From Motacilla alba alba (taxonomy: Eukaryota; Chordata; Aves; Passeriformes; Motacillidae): a stretch of DNA of 64,000 bases. Location: the NCBI RefSeq assembly GCF_015832195.1, contig NC_052028.1, positions 8,537,501-8,601,500 on the forward strand. The letters run 5' to 3'. The position numbers and the translations under genes are program-made. The notes beneath the pieces are model-generated. The model saw nothing but the letters and a program-made list of their open reading frames with translations. It was not told where the DNA came from and did no database searches. Position 1 is the first letter of the stretch. The number at the start of each line of letters is the position of its first letter. Shown here in pieces: positions 38,936 through 48,370 of this stretch.

Positions 38936-39187
38936 ACACCCGGGGCCGCACCAAGCCCCCGGCGCTGCCCACCCTCGGGCCGCCCCGCACCCCCACAGCC
39001 CCGGCGGGACCGGGAGGGGGTCACCCCGCCGTAGCGCGGCGTCGGGCCGGCCGCGCCTTCAACGCAGGGACTTGGCGTCGCAGCGTGCGTGTCAGCGAGC
39101 GTGTCCGCGTGTGTCCCTGCGCGCTCGTACGCGTGTGCGCGCCTCTGTCTGTGTCTGTGTGTCCGTGTGTCGCTGTGTGCGCCCGCC

Positions 39188-39240
39188 CCCGGCCCCGCCC
39201 CGGCGCTGCCAATCACCCGGCGGCCGCTTTGATGTCGCAG
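39188..39240 (+). promoter_or_regulatory. TCF7: Proposed core promoter: GC box, CCAAT box and TCF/LEF site
   Basis: Within about 50 bp there is an Sp1-type GC box (ccccgcccc, 39193-39201), a CCAAT box (39209-39213) and a TCF/LEF consensus (39226-39234). CCAAT boxes usually lie 60-100 bp upstream of the start site, which would put transcription starts near 39270-39320 and give a 5' UTR of roughly 450-500 nt. The elements are seen directly; their use is inferred. Confidence 0.5.
39226..39234 (-). promoter_or_regulatory. TCF/LEF consensus site in the TCF7 promoter
   Basis: The + strand reads gctttgatg, a full match to the SCTTTGATS consensus (CATCAAAGC on the other strand). It is preceded directly by cggcggcc, so a GCCG-type sequence of the kind used as a C-clamp helper site lies within a few bases. 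TCF7 E-tail isoforms carry a C-clamp. Possible autoregulation is an inference. Confidence 0.45.
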
Positions 39241-39498
39241 CGCTCGCCCGCCGCGCCGCCGCGCTCGCAGTCGGACCGGGCGCTCCGTGCTCCGCCAGCC
39301 GCCGGCGCCCGCTGCTCCAGCCAAACTTCCCGGGGCTCGGAGGGCGGGGGGGCGGCGGCGGCACGGGGGGGCCCGTGGAGCCCGGCATCCCGCGACGCCT
39401 GCCCGCCCGCAGCCTGCCGAGCCCCCCGCGAGCCGCCGGAGCGGGGAGGGAAGAAGGGGGGGGGAAAGAAAAGAGTGACGAGGGGAAAGCGATTCTAA
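39232..39498 (+). other. Possible upstream ORF (88 codons) before TCF7
   Basis: An ATG inside the TCF/LEF site (gatgtcg) opens a frame of 88 codons ending at 39498, 273 nt before the TCF7 ATG. It matters only if transcription starts upstream of 39232. With the preferred start near 39270-39320 it would not be in the mRNA and the 5' UTR would have no AUG. The encoded sequence is Pro/Ala/Arg-rich from CpG-island DNA and looks like no known protein. Confidence 0.2.
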
Positions 39499-39771
39499 TT
39501 TTTTTTTTTTTTTAAGGAAAGATTTAAAGGGAATTTGGAAAGGGGGAACGAAATTAAAGGGGGAGAAAAAGTTTAAAAGTTAAAGGAAAGGAGGAAAAAC
39601 TTTAAAAAGAAAAATTCAAGAGGGAGCTAGTTTTTATTTTTAATTTTTTTTAAGAAGAGAAAAAAAATAATTGAGGGAGAGAAAAAAAAATAATTGCAAA
39701 GGGCTTGATCCGGGAGAACAATACTCGCCGGGAAAGTTGCTGCGCGGCGGGGAGGGAGCGGCGGGAGGAAA
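39460..39771 (+). other. TCF7: Purine- and A-rich 5' UTR of TCF7
   Basis: This roughly 300-bp stretch inside a CpG island is almost free of CpG. Long runs of G, A and AAAG (ggggggggaaagaaaagag, aaagggggagaaaaag) alternate with a 15-T tract (39499-39513) and a second T-rich block (39630-39652). It lies between the presumed start sites and the ATG, so it is probably transcribed. The composition shift is sharp and is what I can show; a role in translation or promoter opening is not established. Confidence 0.45.
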
Positions 39772-39969
39772 ATGCCGCAGCTGGGCAGCGGCGGCGGGGA
39801 CGACCTGGGCGCCACGGACGAGATGCTGGCCTTCAAGGACGAGGGCGAGCAGGAGGAGAAGATCCCCGAGAACGCCTTCACCGAGCGCGACCTGGCCGAC
39901 CTCAAGTCCTCGCTGGTGAACGAGTCCGAAGGCAGCGGCAGCCCGGCCGCGGCCGCCGCCGATGCCGAG
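39772..39969 (+). CDS. TCF7: TCF7 exon 1, coding part (beta-catenin-binding domain)
   Basis: This exon encodes 66 residues and ends in phase 0 at GAG followed by the donor gtgagc. Residues 10-53 form the beta-catenin-binding domain: an extended acidic segment ([20 protein letters not shown]) and a short amphipathic helix ([16 protein letters not shown]). Residues 54-66 are a Gly/Ser/Ala-rich tail. The start is the first ATG of the conserved MPQL motif; no other ATG lies between 39235 and it. The exon is CpG-rich and lies in the CpG island. Confidence 0.93.
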
Positions 39970-40634
39970 GTGAGCCGGGCCGGAGCGGCCCCGCACGGCG
40001 GCCCCGCGCCCCCCGCCCCGCCGCGGCCCCCGCCCCACGCCCCCGCGCTGCCCCTCTCTCTCCTCCCCGTGCAGGCCCTCCGGCGAGTGCAGGATCCGCA
40101 GAGGGTGTACCAGGAGAAGCTCCCGGACCACATGGATGATGGTTAGTCACAGCAACCTCCGCGTGTTTCTGTGTGTCCCCCTCTCCCCATTCCCGGTTCC
40201 TGCTGGTCTTCCCCGGTGCTCCCCGTATAGTGCTTGACCCCCCGGTTCCCCAGCCCACCACCCTGACACCCCTGGGAGTGAGGGATGCTAGCCTGGTCGC
40301 CACAGCCCCCAGCGGGAAGGCTACTCCTGACAGCACCGAGGCTTCCCTGTGTCCCCGCGGCGGGAGGCTGCACCCGTGGGGGACCCTGGCACTCCCCAAC
40401 ACTTTCTCTGAGGAGTATGGGATAAAAAGACTTCCACAACATGCTGTAACCTCTTTGGGGACCCCTGACCGGCAGAGGAGTCATCTGTCATAAGACAAAT
40501 TTTGACAGGGAACATTGATTTCAGCAGGTATGAAACATCAGGACCCAGGGATGTATAAAGGATCTGCCTATTCTGGTTACCCTTTCCTGATGCTCTCAGA
40601 TCCGTATCTGCCCAATGGATCTATGTCACCTCTG
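39772..40634 (+). CDS. TCF7: TCF7 (TCF-1) 5' coding part, three exons, partial
   Basis: The coding parts are joined from 39772-39969, 40075-40141 and 40528-40634 (372 nt, 124 codons, open throughout). TCF/LEF proteins are nuclear HMG-box factors that bind beta-catenin and switch Wnt target genes; TCF7 is prominent in T-cell development. The N-terminus [20 protein letters not shown] followed by [10 protein letters not shown] and [16 protein letters not shown] is the family's beta-catenin-binding domain. Contact residues known from TCF7L2 structures fall at the same numbers: D16, E17, F21, E24, E29, L41, L44 (Val in TCF7L2) and L48. Exon 2 (ALRRVQDP...[10 protein letters not shown]) resembles the TCF7-specific stretch ending in LPEPLEDG in mammals. 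LEF1 (PELCATDEMIPF) and TCF7L2 (DSEAERRPPPR) differ here, so TCF7 is the best paralogue, though this is from memory. The ATG has A at -3. The HMG box, groucho-binding region and C-clamp exons lie beyond the window. Confidence 0.87.
39970..40074 (+). other. TCF7: TCF7 intron 1 (105 nt, open in frame)
   Basis: This is a very short GC-rich intron running gtgagc...ctcctccccgtgcag. Its length is 35 codons exactly and it has no in-frame stop, so a retained form would keep the frame and insert 35 Pro/Ala-rich residues ([20 protein letters not shown] and on) between the beta-catenin-binding domain and exon 2. It is called an intron because the inserted residues have no counterpart in the family and both splice sites are good. 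Confidence 0.85.
40075..40141 (+). CDS. TCF7: TCF7 exon 2
   Basis: This is a 67-nt exon entered in phase 0 after the acceptor ctcctccccgtgcag and left in phase 1 through the donor gttagt. It encodes [20 protein letters not shown] plus DDG, the Gly codon being completed by exon 3. The pattern parallels mammalian TCF7 residues just after the beta-catenin domain (a QR-x-F/Y...KLP...DG pattern) and is the main reason for choosing TCF7 over its paralogues. Reading straight past the donor meets a stop at 40144-40146, so retention of intron 2 would truncate the protein. Confidence 0.85.
40142..40527 (+). other. TCF7: TCF7 intron 2 (386 nt)
   Basis: The intron runs from gttagtcaca to gatttcagcag. 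An in-frame stop (tag) follows the donor at once. The end is a tandem NAGNAG acceptor (cagcag, 40522-40527). I see no repeat or other gene inside it. Confidence 0.85.
40528..40634 (+). CDS. TCF7: TCF7 exon 3 (start of context-dependent regulatory region)
   Basis: This 107-nt exon is entered in phase 1 and left in phase 0 with a consensus donor (ctg then gtgagt). It encodes [20 protein letters not shown] followed by [15 protein letters not shown]. The GMYK...GYPFLM...[10 protein letters not shown] pattern is shared by TCF7L1, TCF7L2, LEF1 (YSGYIMMPN..DPYMSNGSLSP) and non-mammalian TCF7. The acceptor is a tandem CAGCAG; the distal AG, giving Asp-Asp-Gly-Met-Lys, is taken as the main site. The next expected exon (a SNKVPVVQ/HPLTPLITYS-like segment in most family members) was not found downstream. 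Confidence 0.9.
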
Positions 40635-43600
40635 GTGAGTTCCTCCTCTCCGTATGGAGAAGTCTTGTTGCCTCTCTCACTGCTGAAGTATATTGCAGGT
40701 ATTGTGCAGGCATCTACACATGCTTTTTTCCTGACAAATTGGAGCCCGGTTTCTGAAATAGCTGGACACTGTTCTGTCCAAGCCAAAAGGAAAAGCAGTG
40801 GGAAGGGGGAGAGATGCTCGGCAGGAAGTGCCTGCTTCACTCTGAGTTTGCTGGACGAGCTGCTTTTCCAGTCTCCTCGTCCTCTAGGTTTGGCTTTACT
40901 CTACCAGCAGTCAGATCCTAATATCTCATGGAAGAGTGTCCGTTCCTTTTTCTGGGTCACGGGCTTTGGAGGGAGCAGCTCCTGGTCTTTGTGTCTGTGT
41001 TCAGGGATATGTCCCGCAGCTGAGCTTGTGTGCTAGGGCTCTGTTGTGGATGATGGCCCAGAAAATGGATCTTGTGCTTCTAAAATGGCAATAGAGGTTT
41101 TCAGGAAAAGGCTTCGTACTGCTGGAGGACTATTCCCATCTTCCTCCTGGAAAGTTTTCCCTCTCAGTTTAAATCAGCTTTAGTAATTCTGTATGTTCTC
41201 ATGTTTCTAAGTTTTGCCATCTGAGTGATTAAACTAAAGTCTTCTTTACAAAAGCTGTCTTTTCCCGCCACCATCTCGATCAGAACTTCAGAAAACACTG
41301 TCCTGACTTTGCAGCAGACAGTGGATGCTGGTGTCTCTCCTGGGAGCCGGCACTGCTGCGTTTGTTTCAGGCATTGTTCCGCATTAGCCATCAGCAAGTG
41401 AGGACAGAACATAATTTGGTTTATTTCAGGTTCAGGTTTTAATCTTTAAAGGGGTAAAGTTTAAAAGAATATGTAAACCTGTCCTTAATTCCGGTCATTT
41501 GTTCACAAGAGGGGTAGGATGTCAAACTGGTGTTATGGAAAATGGATGGATTGTGGAGTATCAAACTTAGAATTATTTGTGGAAATCAGTGCCGTACCCT
41601 CACACCTGACCCAGCTGGCCTGGGTAGCAGGAGACAGGTCCCTGCATGAGCCTGCCTGTATCCCACACAGCTTTTTCTAGGAGATTCAGTTTCCCTGGCT
41701 GGAGACTGCTGGAACTTTGCTGGAGTTTGCAGAGATCAAGGATCTATCCCTAAATTTTTAAGTCTTCCTTCAGTTTACAGCAAGAAGAGATGTGTTTGTA
41801 GGGCAGGGCACACTTACGTTGTTGTAACCCAAATAAGCATTTCTTCTGGTGCTTCCCACCTTATGCAGGTACCAGGTATCCCCCTCATTCCCCAAAATAT
41901 TAAGCTATTCTCTTCCTGATAAGGTTTGATTGTTTTTAAATTTGTCTTTCGTAAACACAATTTGCTCCCTGAGATAGAATTTGGGTAAGTCCAGAGTTCC
42001 ATCAGTCCAGTATCTTTTTGCTACGGTGGAATATTTCTTTTAGTCTTAAACTCTTCCTAGATGGGCAGCAAAGTGCAATAGCCTATTTATCAGCAGCTAG
42101 GCTATAAAGGAGGTTGTGGTTTAGGAATCACCTTTTCCCTTGCTAACAGAATAAAATCCGAGCGGGTGCTGTCAGAGCAGCGGACAGGAGCAAATGAACT
42201 GTGCAGAACTGGAAGGCGAGAAGATACAAGTAGCAGAGGAGGATTGATCCCATCCCCTTGAGGGCCATCAAAATCATCCAGTGCCTCAAACAGCTTCCTT
42301 TAGGCCTGTTTGGATCCTGCCGTGGTTTATGAAGAGCTGATTTGATGTTTTCAGTTAAAAACCTGGCAGACAGGGGAAGATTTCTTCCTCATGAAGGCTG
42401 ATCTTGCGTTTTTTTCAACTTATTACAGTAACTATTTCAATATATTATTTTGGGCAATTTTGTCTTCTATTTCTATTGACTGTGCAAAGATTATCGTGGT
42501 AAATTATGGATTGCTCTCGTATAGATTTATTGCTGCTGGTGTACATTATATAAAGTGTGGGCTATAATCTGGTGGCTGCTTTCAATAATCAAGGAGGTCA
42601 GATCTGTGACCGAAGATTGCAGATACTTAACCATCCATAAAAGTGTGTTTAATTAACACTTTAGCACGAGTCAGGGAGGAGGGTTGTGTGAGTGAATAGG
42701 ATTAGGTATCACAATCATGCGTGCACTTGATAGTGGAGATTGTATTTTGGTTAATGAGGCTTCCTGGAAACAGTTGTTTGCAAGTAGGATTAATTTTAGA
42801 ATCTTAAAAAAAAAAATCAATTAAAAAATTAAACCAGGAGTACTTTGGCACACTGTCAGGGCTTTACACTGAAAACAGTAATTTACCTGATTGAAAACAG
42901 AGTATAACTCCCTGAAATATACAGAGCAGCCAGCATCGAGGCTGGGGCTGAACCCCTACCCTGCAACGCTCTACAAAACCACATTTTTTTCGGTGGGCTC
43001 CCCACGAACCCTGTGAGGGAGCTGCAAGTGGCTCTGGACTGGCTCCAGCGCCTGCCTGGCTGGGTGTGTTGCTACCAGCAGTACCGGGGTGCAGCTTTCC
43101 TATTTTCTTTCTGATTTTGTCAGCAGCACCACTTTTGCTTTGCTTCCCTCAAGGTGTTTGTAGCCACTAACTGTTATGTTGCTCACCCGAGCATCCTGCT
43201 CAGGTCCCCACATCTCCCAGCCAAAATTGCCTCTTTTTGCCAAAACACACCCAGCCATGTTATTGTTTACATGCTCTGAAGATGGCTGGGTACCTGCCAT
43301 CAGCCTGGCTGATGCTCCCTGGAGGGCCAGCAGCGGAGGGGGTGGCAGGAGCTGCCCGCAGCAGGGTGGCCCTCCTTGGCTGAAGGTGGCAAATGCCAGA
43401 GTGGGATGATTCAGCTGGAGTGCTGCTGGTTTGGGCAGGCTCAGGATTCCTGGACTGGCAGTAGAGCTGTCGCTGGGGGCGTGGGCAGGGTGAAGGTGCT
43501 TCTGGAGCTGCGGACAAGGCAGAGGGCTGAGCCCAGGTGTCCCTTGTTCTGGGAGCTGTGAACCCCATCAGCTGCCAGGCTGCGGAGGGCACACTCAGTC

Positions 43601-46600
43601 AAGGGTGTTTAAGAGCATTTTGGCACAACCTGTATGTGTGTCTGAAATCTGTGAGGCCCCGGGAGAGCCATCTCTCACCTGGCTCTCAGGTGTTGTGTGT
43701 GTGGTCGTTCAAGGCTCCACTTTATCCCATCTTACGCAAGGTCCAACTTTCCCCAGAGTGAAATGTATAGGACTTATGGGTTAAAAATCTGTAAGAAACT
43801 TCCAAAGAATATGAACAAGTTGAGGAACTGTTTTTCTAAATTAAATATAAAATCATAAAACTATATCCTTTTTTAAATAGTACAAATGACTTTAAATCAA
43901 ATTAAGGTACATCCTTAGTAAGAGCAGCAGCCTTTTAGGTGGTTACAAACATTAGAGGTCAGACATGGTCAAACATGTTAACACTTTGATCAGATTAAAA
44001 TATTTTTCTTGCTACAGTTGTATAATTGAGTTTAGACCTGAGGGGGTTTTCTGAACATTGTTATATCTTGTACTATGTGGTAGTTAAATGGTAAAAGGAG
44101 CTCTTGTAAGTTCCTTTAAGTTCTTTTTGTAAATAGGTTTATAAAATAAGGGAATGAGCCATGCTGCCCTGTATATAGGGCATGAGGTCTCCCTGCTCCC
44201 ATTGATGGGAGAGATTTGAGGGGAGCTCCTCACACTTTCTGTGTACTTCAGATGTGTTTGGTGAGTGTGTGAGGAGTGTAAAGGCAGGATTAAAATGTTC
44301 TGCATGTAAAGCTGAGGCACTGGGCTTTCGGTCTGTGTGAGAAACAGAAGTTCAAGAGCCTTTTTTTCTTTGGAAAACAGACACTACCTCATTTTCTTAA
44401 TTACTAAGTTGTCAAACCAGAGCTTACATGGGCACAGAAGAGTGGGGGTACCTCCCCAAGCCCTGCACAGCTGAAGTCCCCAAATAAGACAGCAGGACTC
44501 ACAATAATGTGGCTTTTCAGAGCCTGGTCCCTGTGGCCCACTGGGTTCCTTGAGCTTGTTGAGAGGGTATGAAATGTCCCCTTGGGCAGGGCAAGATGAA
44601 AGTGCACTTACTGCTGGCCTGGGGCCACAGGGCCCAAATGTCTAACACGAGGTCAGAAAAGCAGGGAGCTGCAGTCTAGGGCTGCTCTTCACTGGACAGA
44701 AGCTGAAGCAGCAGCAGCTGAGGCGCAGGACACGGCTGCCTCTGCTGCATCCCCTTCCCCACAGCTGCTCCATCCCTCTGCAGGAGGACACTGTGGCCCC
44801 CACAGCAGCTGGCAGAAGGAAATCTGCAGCTCAGCTGTTTCTCTGCCTCTCTGTCCTGACTTGCACTGTCAGGGCAATAGTTTAGTGTTGCTTTTTCCTG
44901 TGTTGGGTTCTGATCTTGTTGAAAGCAGTGGGAGAACTCCCCGGAGTCCCCGTGCGATGGGGATTTGTCGCTGTGAGAGGGCTGCTGCCTCCCTCTCCAG
45001 ATGTTGTGTGTGGAGAGAGGGAGGGAGGCAGCTGGGAGCCAACAGTAGCTCTGTGTGTTCCCAGCAGTGCCTGCTGCTGTGGGAGAGCAGCATCCCAGCC
45101 AGGTTCCCTGGCAGCAGGGCTCACACTGCGGGACCTCCCCGGGATGGTTCCCTGTCCCCATGAATTGTTACATTCCCGGCACACAGCGCTAGCAGCGCGG
45201 TGCTGCTGATGGACCTCCTGGCAGACAGACAGATGAGTAATTTGTTCCCTCCTGACCAAAGCAAATCCACTTCTTTCAGCTCTTCTACCTAGCTCGAAAT
45301 GAGGTAATACTGAAAATAATGTTTCCTGTTAAAGCGCAGTTTTGGATATGTGGATGTACCAAGGCACAGGGCTTACGAGGTCATTTATTGCATGTCTGAT
45401 TCAGTCTTGGTTTCCCCCAAGGAAAATTCTTGCGTTAATTTCTGAGTTCATATCACACCCTCAATTTTGAAGCAGAACTTCCCTTTGAAATAAATTAGAG
45501 AGTTCTGCTTAAGAGGCAGCGACATGATACAGCACTGGATGTGTGTGGTCTAATAGAACCTTATTTTTAAAATTGTTTGGAATGAAAAAAAGAGAAAGCA
45601 AAATGTCACAGGGAAACAAAAGCAAGTTTTATGTAAATCTGTGCATGTGAATAAGTATGCACGTGATCCAGACAGTTCAACAATATCTGGTCTCCCACTG
45701 GGATTCCTTCACAGGCTACCCTGAACTGGCTTCCCAGGCATGGGATGCTTTGTTGGCAGGGAGTTGCTATGAGATATGTATGGTAAAGGCACTGTTCCTG
45801 CAAATTTCCAACCATTGCTGTGTGTGAAATTTTATGGGCTTGACCGGTTGAGAATCTGGAGAGAAAAGCAAAAACTTAACATCAACTCGAGTTCCTGAAG
45901 CTCATCCATGTTAATGATTAGTGGTTTTGAAATTTTAGCTGTGAAGAACAAAGCGATTTGGGTTTGAGTGGCACATGGCATGTCCAGAATGAAAAGTGCA
46001 GAGCTGGTCTGGTATCCAAAGCTGTAACTGAGAGAAGGGGGAGCAGGAGGAGCTCTGCAATGTGCTCACTCGTGTGTTGCCTCACAGCTTGTGGTCCCTC
46101 TCATGCCACGACTCCGTTGGCACCATTAAATTCCTGCACTGGGGTAAAAACCCTGGCTAATCCATGCCATGGGGTGTGCTGGCATTTGCTCTGGCAAAGT
46201 ACCCAGTCCAGTAACATGGCGTGTGTTCGTGTGACTAAACAGACATTGCTGGCTCTGGAGGGATGACTCTCTTGCCTATTGTCAGAGATCTTCTGCATAG
46301 GGCCAGATCCTAATCACAGGCTGAACCCTCCCTATCTGCAGCGTGATCTGCAAGGGAAGCAGGATTTTGGGCAATGGGTTGGTGTGAGCTGTACACCTAA
46401 GATGGCAATCTGGTGTGGACTGTGTGTGTCTGTGTGTACATGGCATGGTGGTTATGGGCAGAGCAGAGCCTACTGCTGAGAAACATCAACACTTTTGAGG
46501 AAGCATCTACAGCTTGCCATTAACTTCACATCTGCAGTTTTTTATCTGCCTTTTGGCCATGATTCATCAAGACCAAATTTAGTCTTTGTTTCCTATTGTT

Positions 46601-46956
46601 TGGCCTTTGAGCCCCCTTGCCAATTCTCCACAGAGAAGGTGAGGAAGGACCTGAGCCCTTGTGAGCATTGTTACTCTCACGGGGAGGCTGTGCTGGACTG
46701 AGAGGGTTTGGGTGACGATAGTCAGACACGTGCTGCTCTTCACTTACTAAAATCTCCTGCACCATGTGTAAGCCACAATTTCATCAACGAATCCTCAAGG
46801 ATTGTCTTCCCCTGTCTCTTCCATTGATTTGAACAGGGACTAGGTGCCAAAATTGTCTTTTTGAAGGCATGGCTGCTGTGGGAGCTTGTCTTTATCCCAC
46901 CCCTCCGAGTCTTTGGCCACAGCTGCTGCAGCTCCCTTTCCTGCTTGCTGCTCATT

Positions 46957-47070
46957 CCATAGAAACACAAAATGGTTTGAGTTGGAAGGGACCTTAAAGA
47001 TCATCACATTCCAAGCCCCTGCCATGGGCTGGGATACCAGCCACTGTTCCAGGTTGCTCAGGGCCCTTGG
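46957..47070 (-). mobile_element. CR1 LINE 3' end, antisense
   Basis: It reads catagaaacacaaaatggtt, gagttggaagggaccttaaag, cccctgccatgggctggg and aggttgctcagggcc, a CR1 terminus lying antisense to TCF7 within intron 3. Confidence 0.85.
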
Positions 47071-47897
47071 TTTCCCATGCCTTTGCCATTCCACCTCACT
47101 GCTCAGGGAGCCAGGAGATGGCTTATGTCAGCATCTCTGCCAGCCTGATGTACACATGCTCTTACCTCATCATTTACCAGTGGTGGGTGGAGGGCACAGC
47201 AATAGGAGAGTAGGTACAAGTTGCTTCCTGAACTCTTTGCAGAGCCATTGCAGCAGGCAAAGCTTCTCAGCCTGATCAAATCCATGGCTGGTGCCAAGCA
47301 GGGATGTGTGAGTCCCCCCTCTAGGCTCTTTTATTGCTGTACTTTGAATCTCTCTTTAAAAAAGGCTATAACAAGATACTTGCTCATTAGTCTCTGTGTC
47401 TGGAGGATGAAACAAAGGTTTGGTAGGCAAACAGGTGACTCAGAGGGCTGGATACAGGATACAGAGCTGTTGACTTCCTAGTTTCCAGTTTTAATCCAGC
47501 TGAATCAGTAAAGACCAGGTGCCTGTTCTGTCTGCTGGCTTGTCCAGTGGTCTGTCCGAGAGGGCACAGCTCTCTCCAGGCCCCAGGCAGTGTGTGTGTT
47601 TCATGGGGTGAATGTCCAAAGAACCTGAATAGTCTGGACCAAACCCTCTGTAAGCATCAACCAAGGTCTTGTTCTCACCATGAGACTGCCAGTTCAGCAC
47701 ATGCTGGTGGCTTACAAACCCACTGACTGTTTCATAAAGGAAGGATTTGCAACACCGTGTGCCTCTAAGGCTTGGTTCCAGCAGGATCTTTTTCTTGGTG
47801 GGTTATCTTGGACAAAGAGCTCTTACCTTCACCTCCTTACAGAGGAACTTAGCACTGCTCTGTCACTGTTTTTTGTCTTTGCGTCTTTATAATTTAG

Positions 47898-48370
47898 GAT
47901 CATAAAGCCATTAGTGCTGGAAAAGCCCTCTGAGATCATTGAGTCCAATCTTTAACCCAGCACTGACAAAGCTACCACTAAAACATGTCCCCAAGTACCA
48001 CATTTACACATCTTCTAAATCTCTTCAGGAACAGTGACGAACAGTGACTCCACCACTTCTCTGAACAGCCTATGCCAGGGCTTGTCAGCTTCTTCAGTGA
48101 AGACATTTTCCCTGCCATCCAATCTGAATGTCCCCCCGTGCAGCTTGAGGCCATTGCCTCGTCCTGTTGCCTCTTACTTGGGAGAAAAGACTGAAGCTCC
48201 TCCACACCTGGCTCTACCCTCCTTTCAGGTAGATTTAGAGAGCAAGGAGCTCCCCCCTGAGCATCCTTTTATCCAGGCTGAGCCTCCCCCACCTCCCTCA
48301 GCTGCTCCTCATCAGACTTGTGCTCCAGGCCCTTCATCTGCTCCATTGCCTTTCTCTGGCCCTGCTGTTT
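47898..48370 (-). mobile_element. Longer CR1 LINE 3' copy, antisense
   Basis: This is one of the longest CR1 copies here (about 470 bp). It runs from ggatcataaagccattagtgc, atcattgagtccaatc and ctctgaacagcctatgccagg to cctcagctgctcctcatcag, acttgtgctccaggcccttc and ttgcctttctctggccctgc, the expected order of the CR1 3' region on the opposite strand. Reading frames in it are broken and short. Confidence 0.88.

Larger units (their letters stand above)
38931..40140. promoter_or_regulatory. TCF7: CpG island over the TCF7 promoter, 5' UTR and exons 1-2
   Basis: From the end of the TG-rich array at about 38.93 kb the sequence becomes very GC- and CpG-rich (for example gccgccgcgctcgcag). It stays so through exon 1 and intron 1, broken by a purine/A-rich stretch at 39470-39720. 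Together with GC and CCAAT boxes and no clear TATA box, this is a typical vertebrate CpG-island promoter. The exact start sites cannot be read from sequence. Confidence 0.8.

Noticed and set aside
39640..40402. Antisense frames of 163-168 codons over TCF7 exon 1
   Set aside because: They mirror CpG-rich exon and intron sequence. The sense strand is explained by a conserved protein.
40515..41036. 173-codon frame starting near TCF7 exon 3
   Set aside because: It is exon 3 read through its consensus donor into intron 3. After SMSPL the sequence no longer resembles TCF proteins.
47898..48370. 117-codon Pro/Ser-rich frame on the + strand (48034-48387)
   Set aside because: It lies inside an antisense CR1 element.
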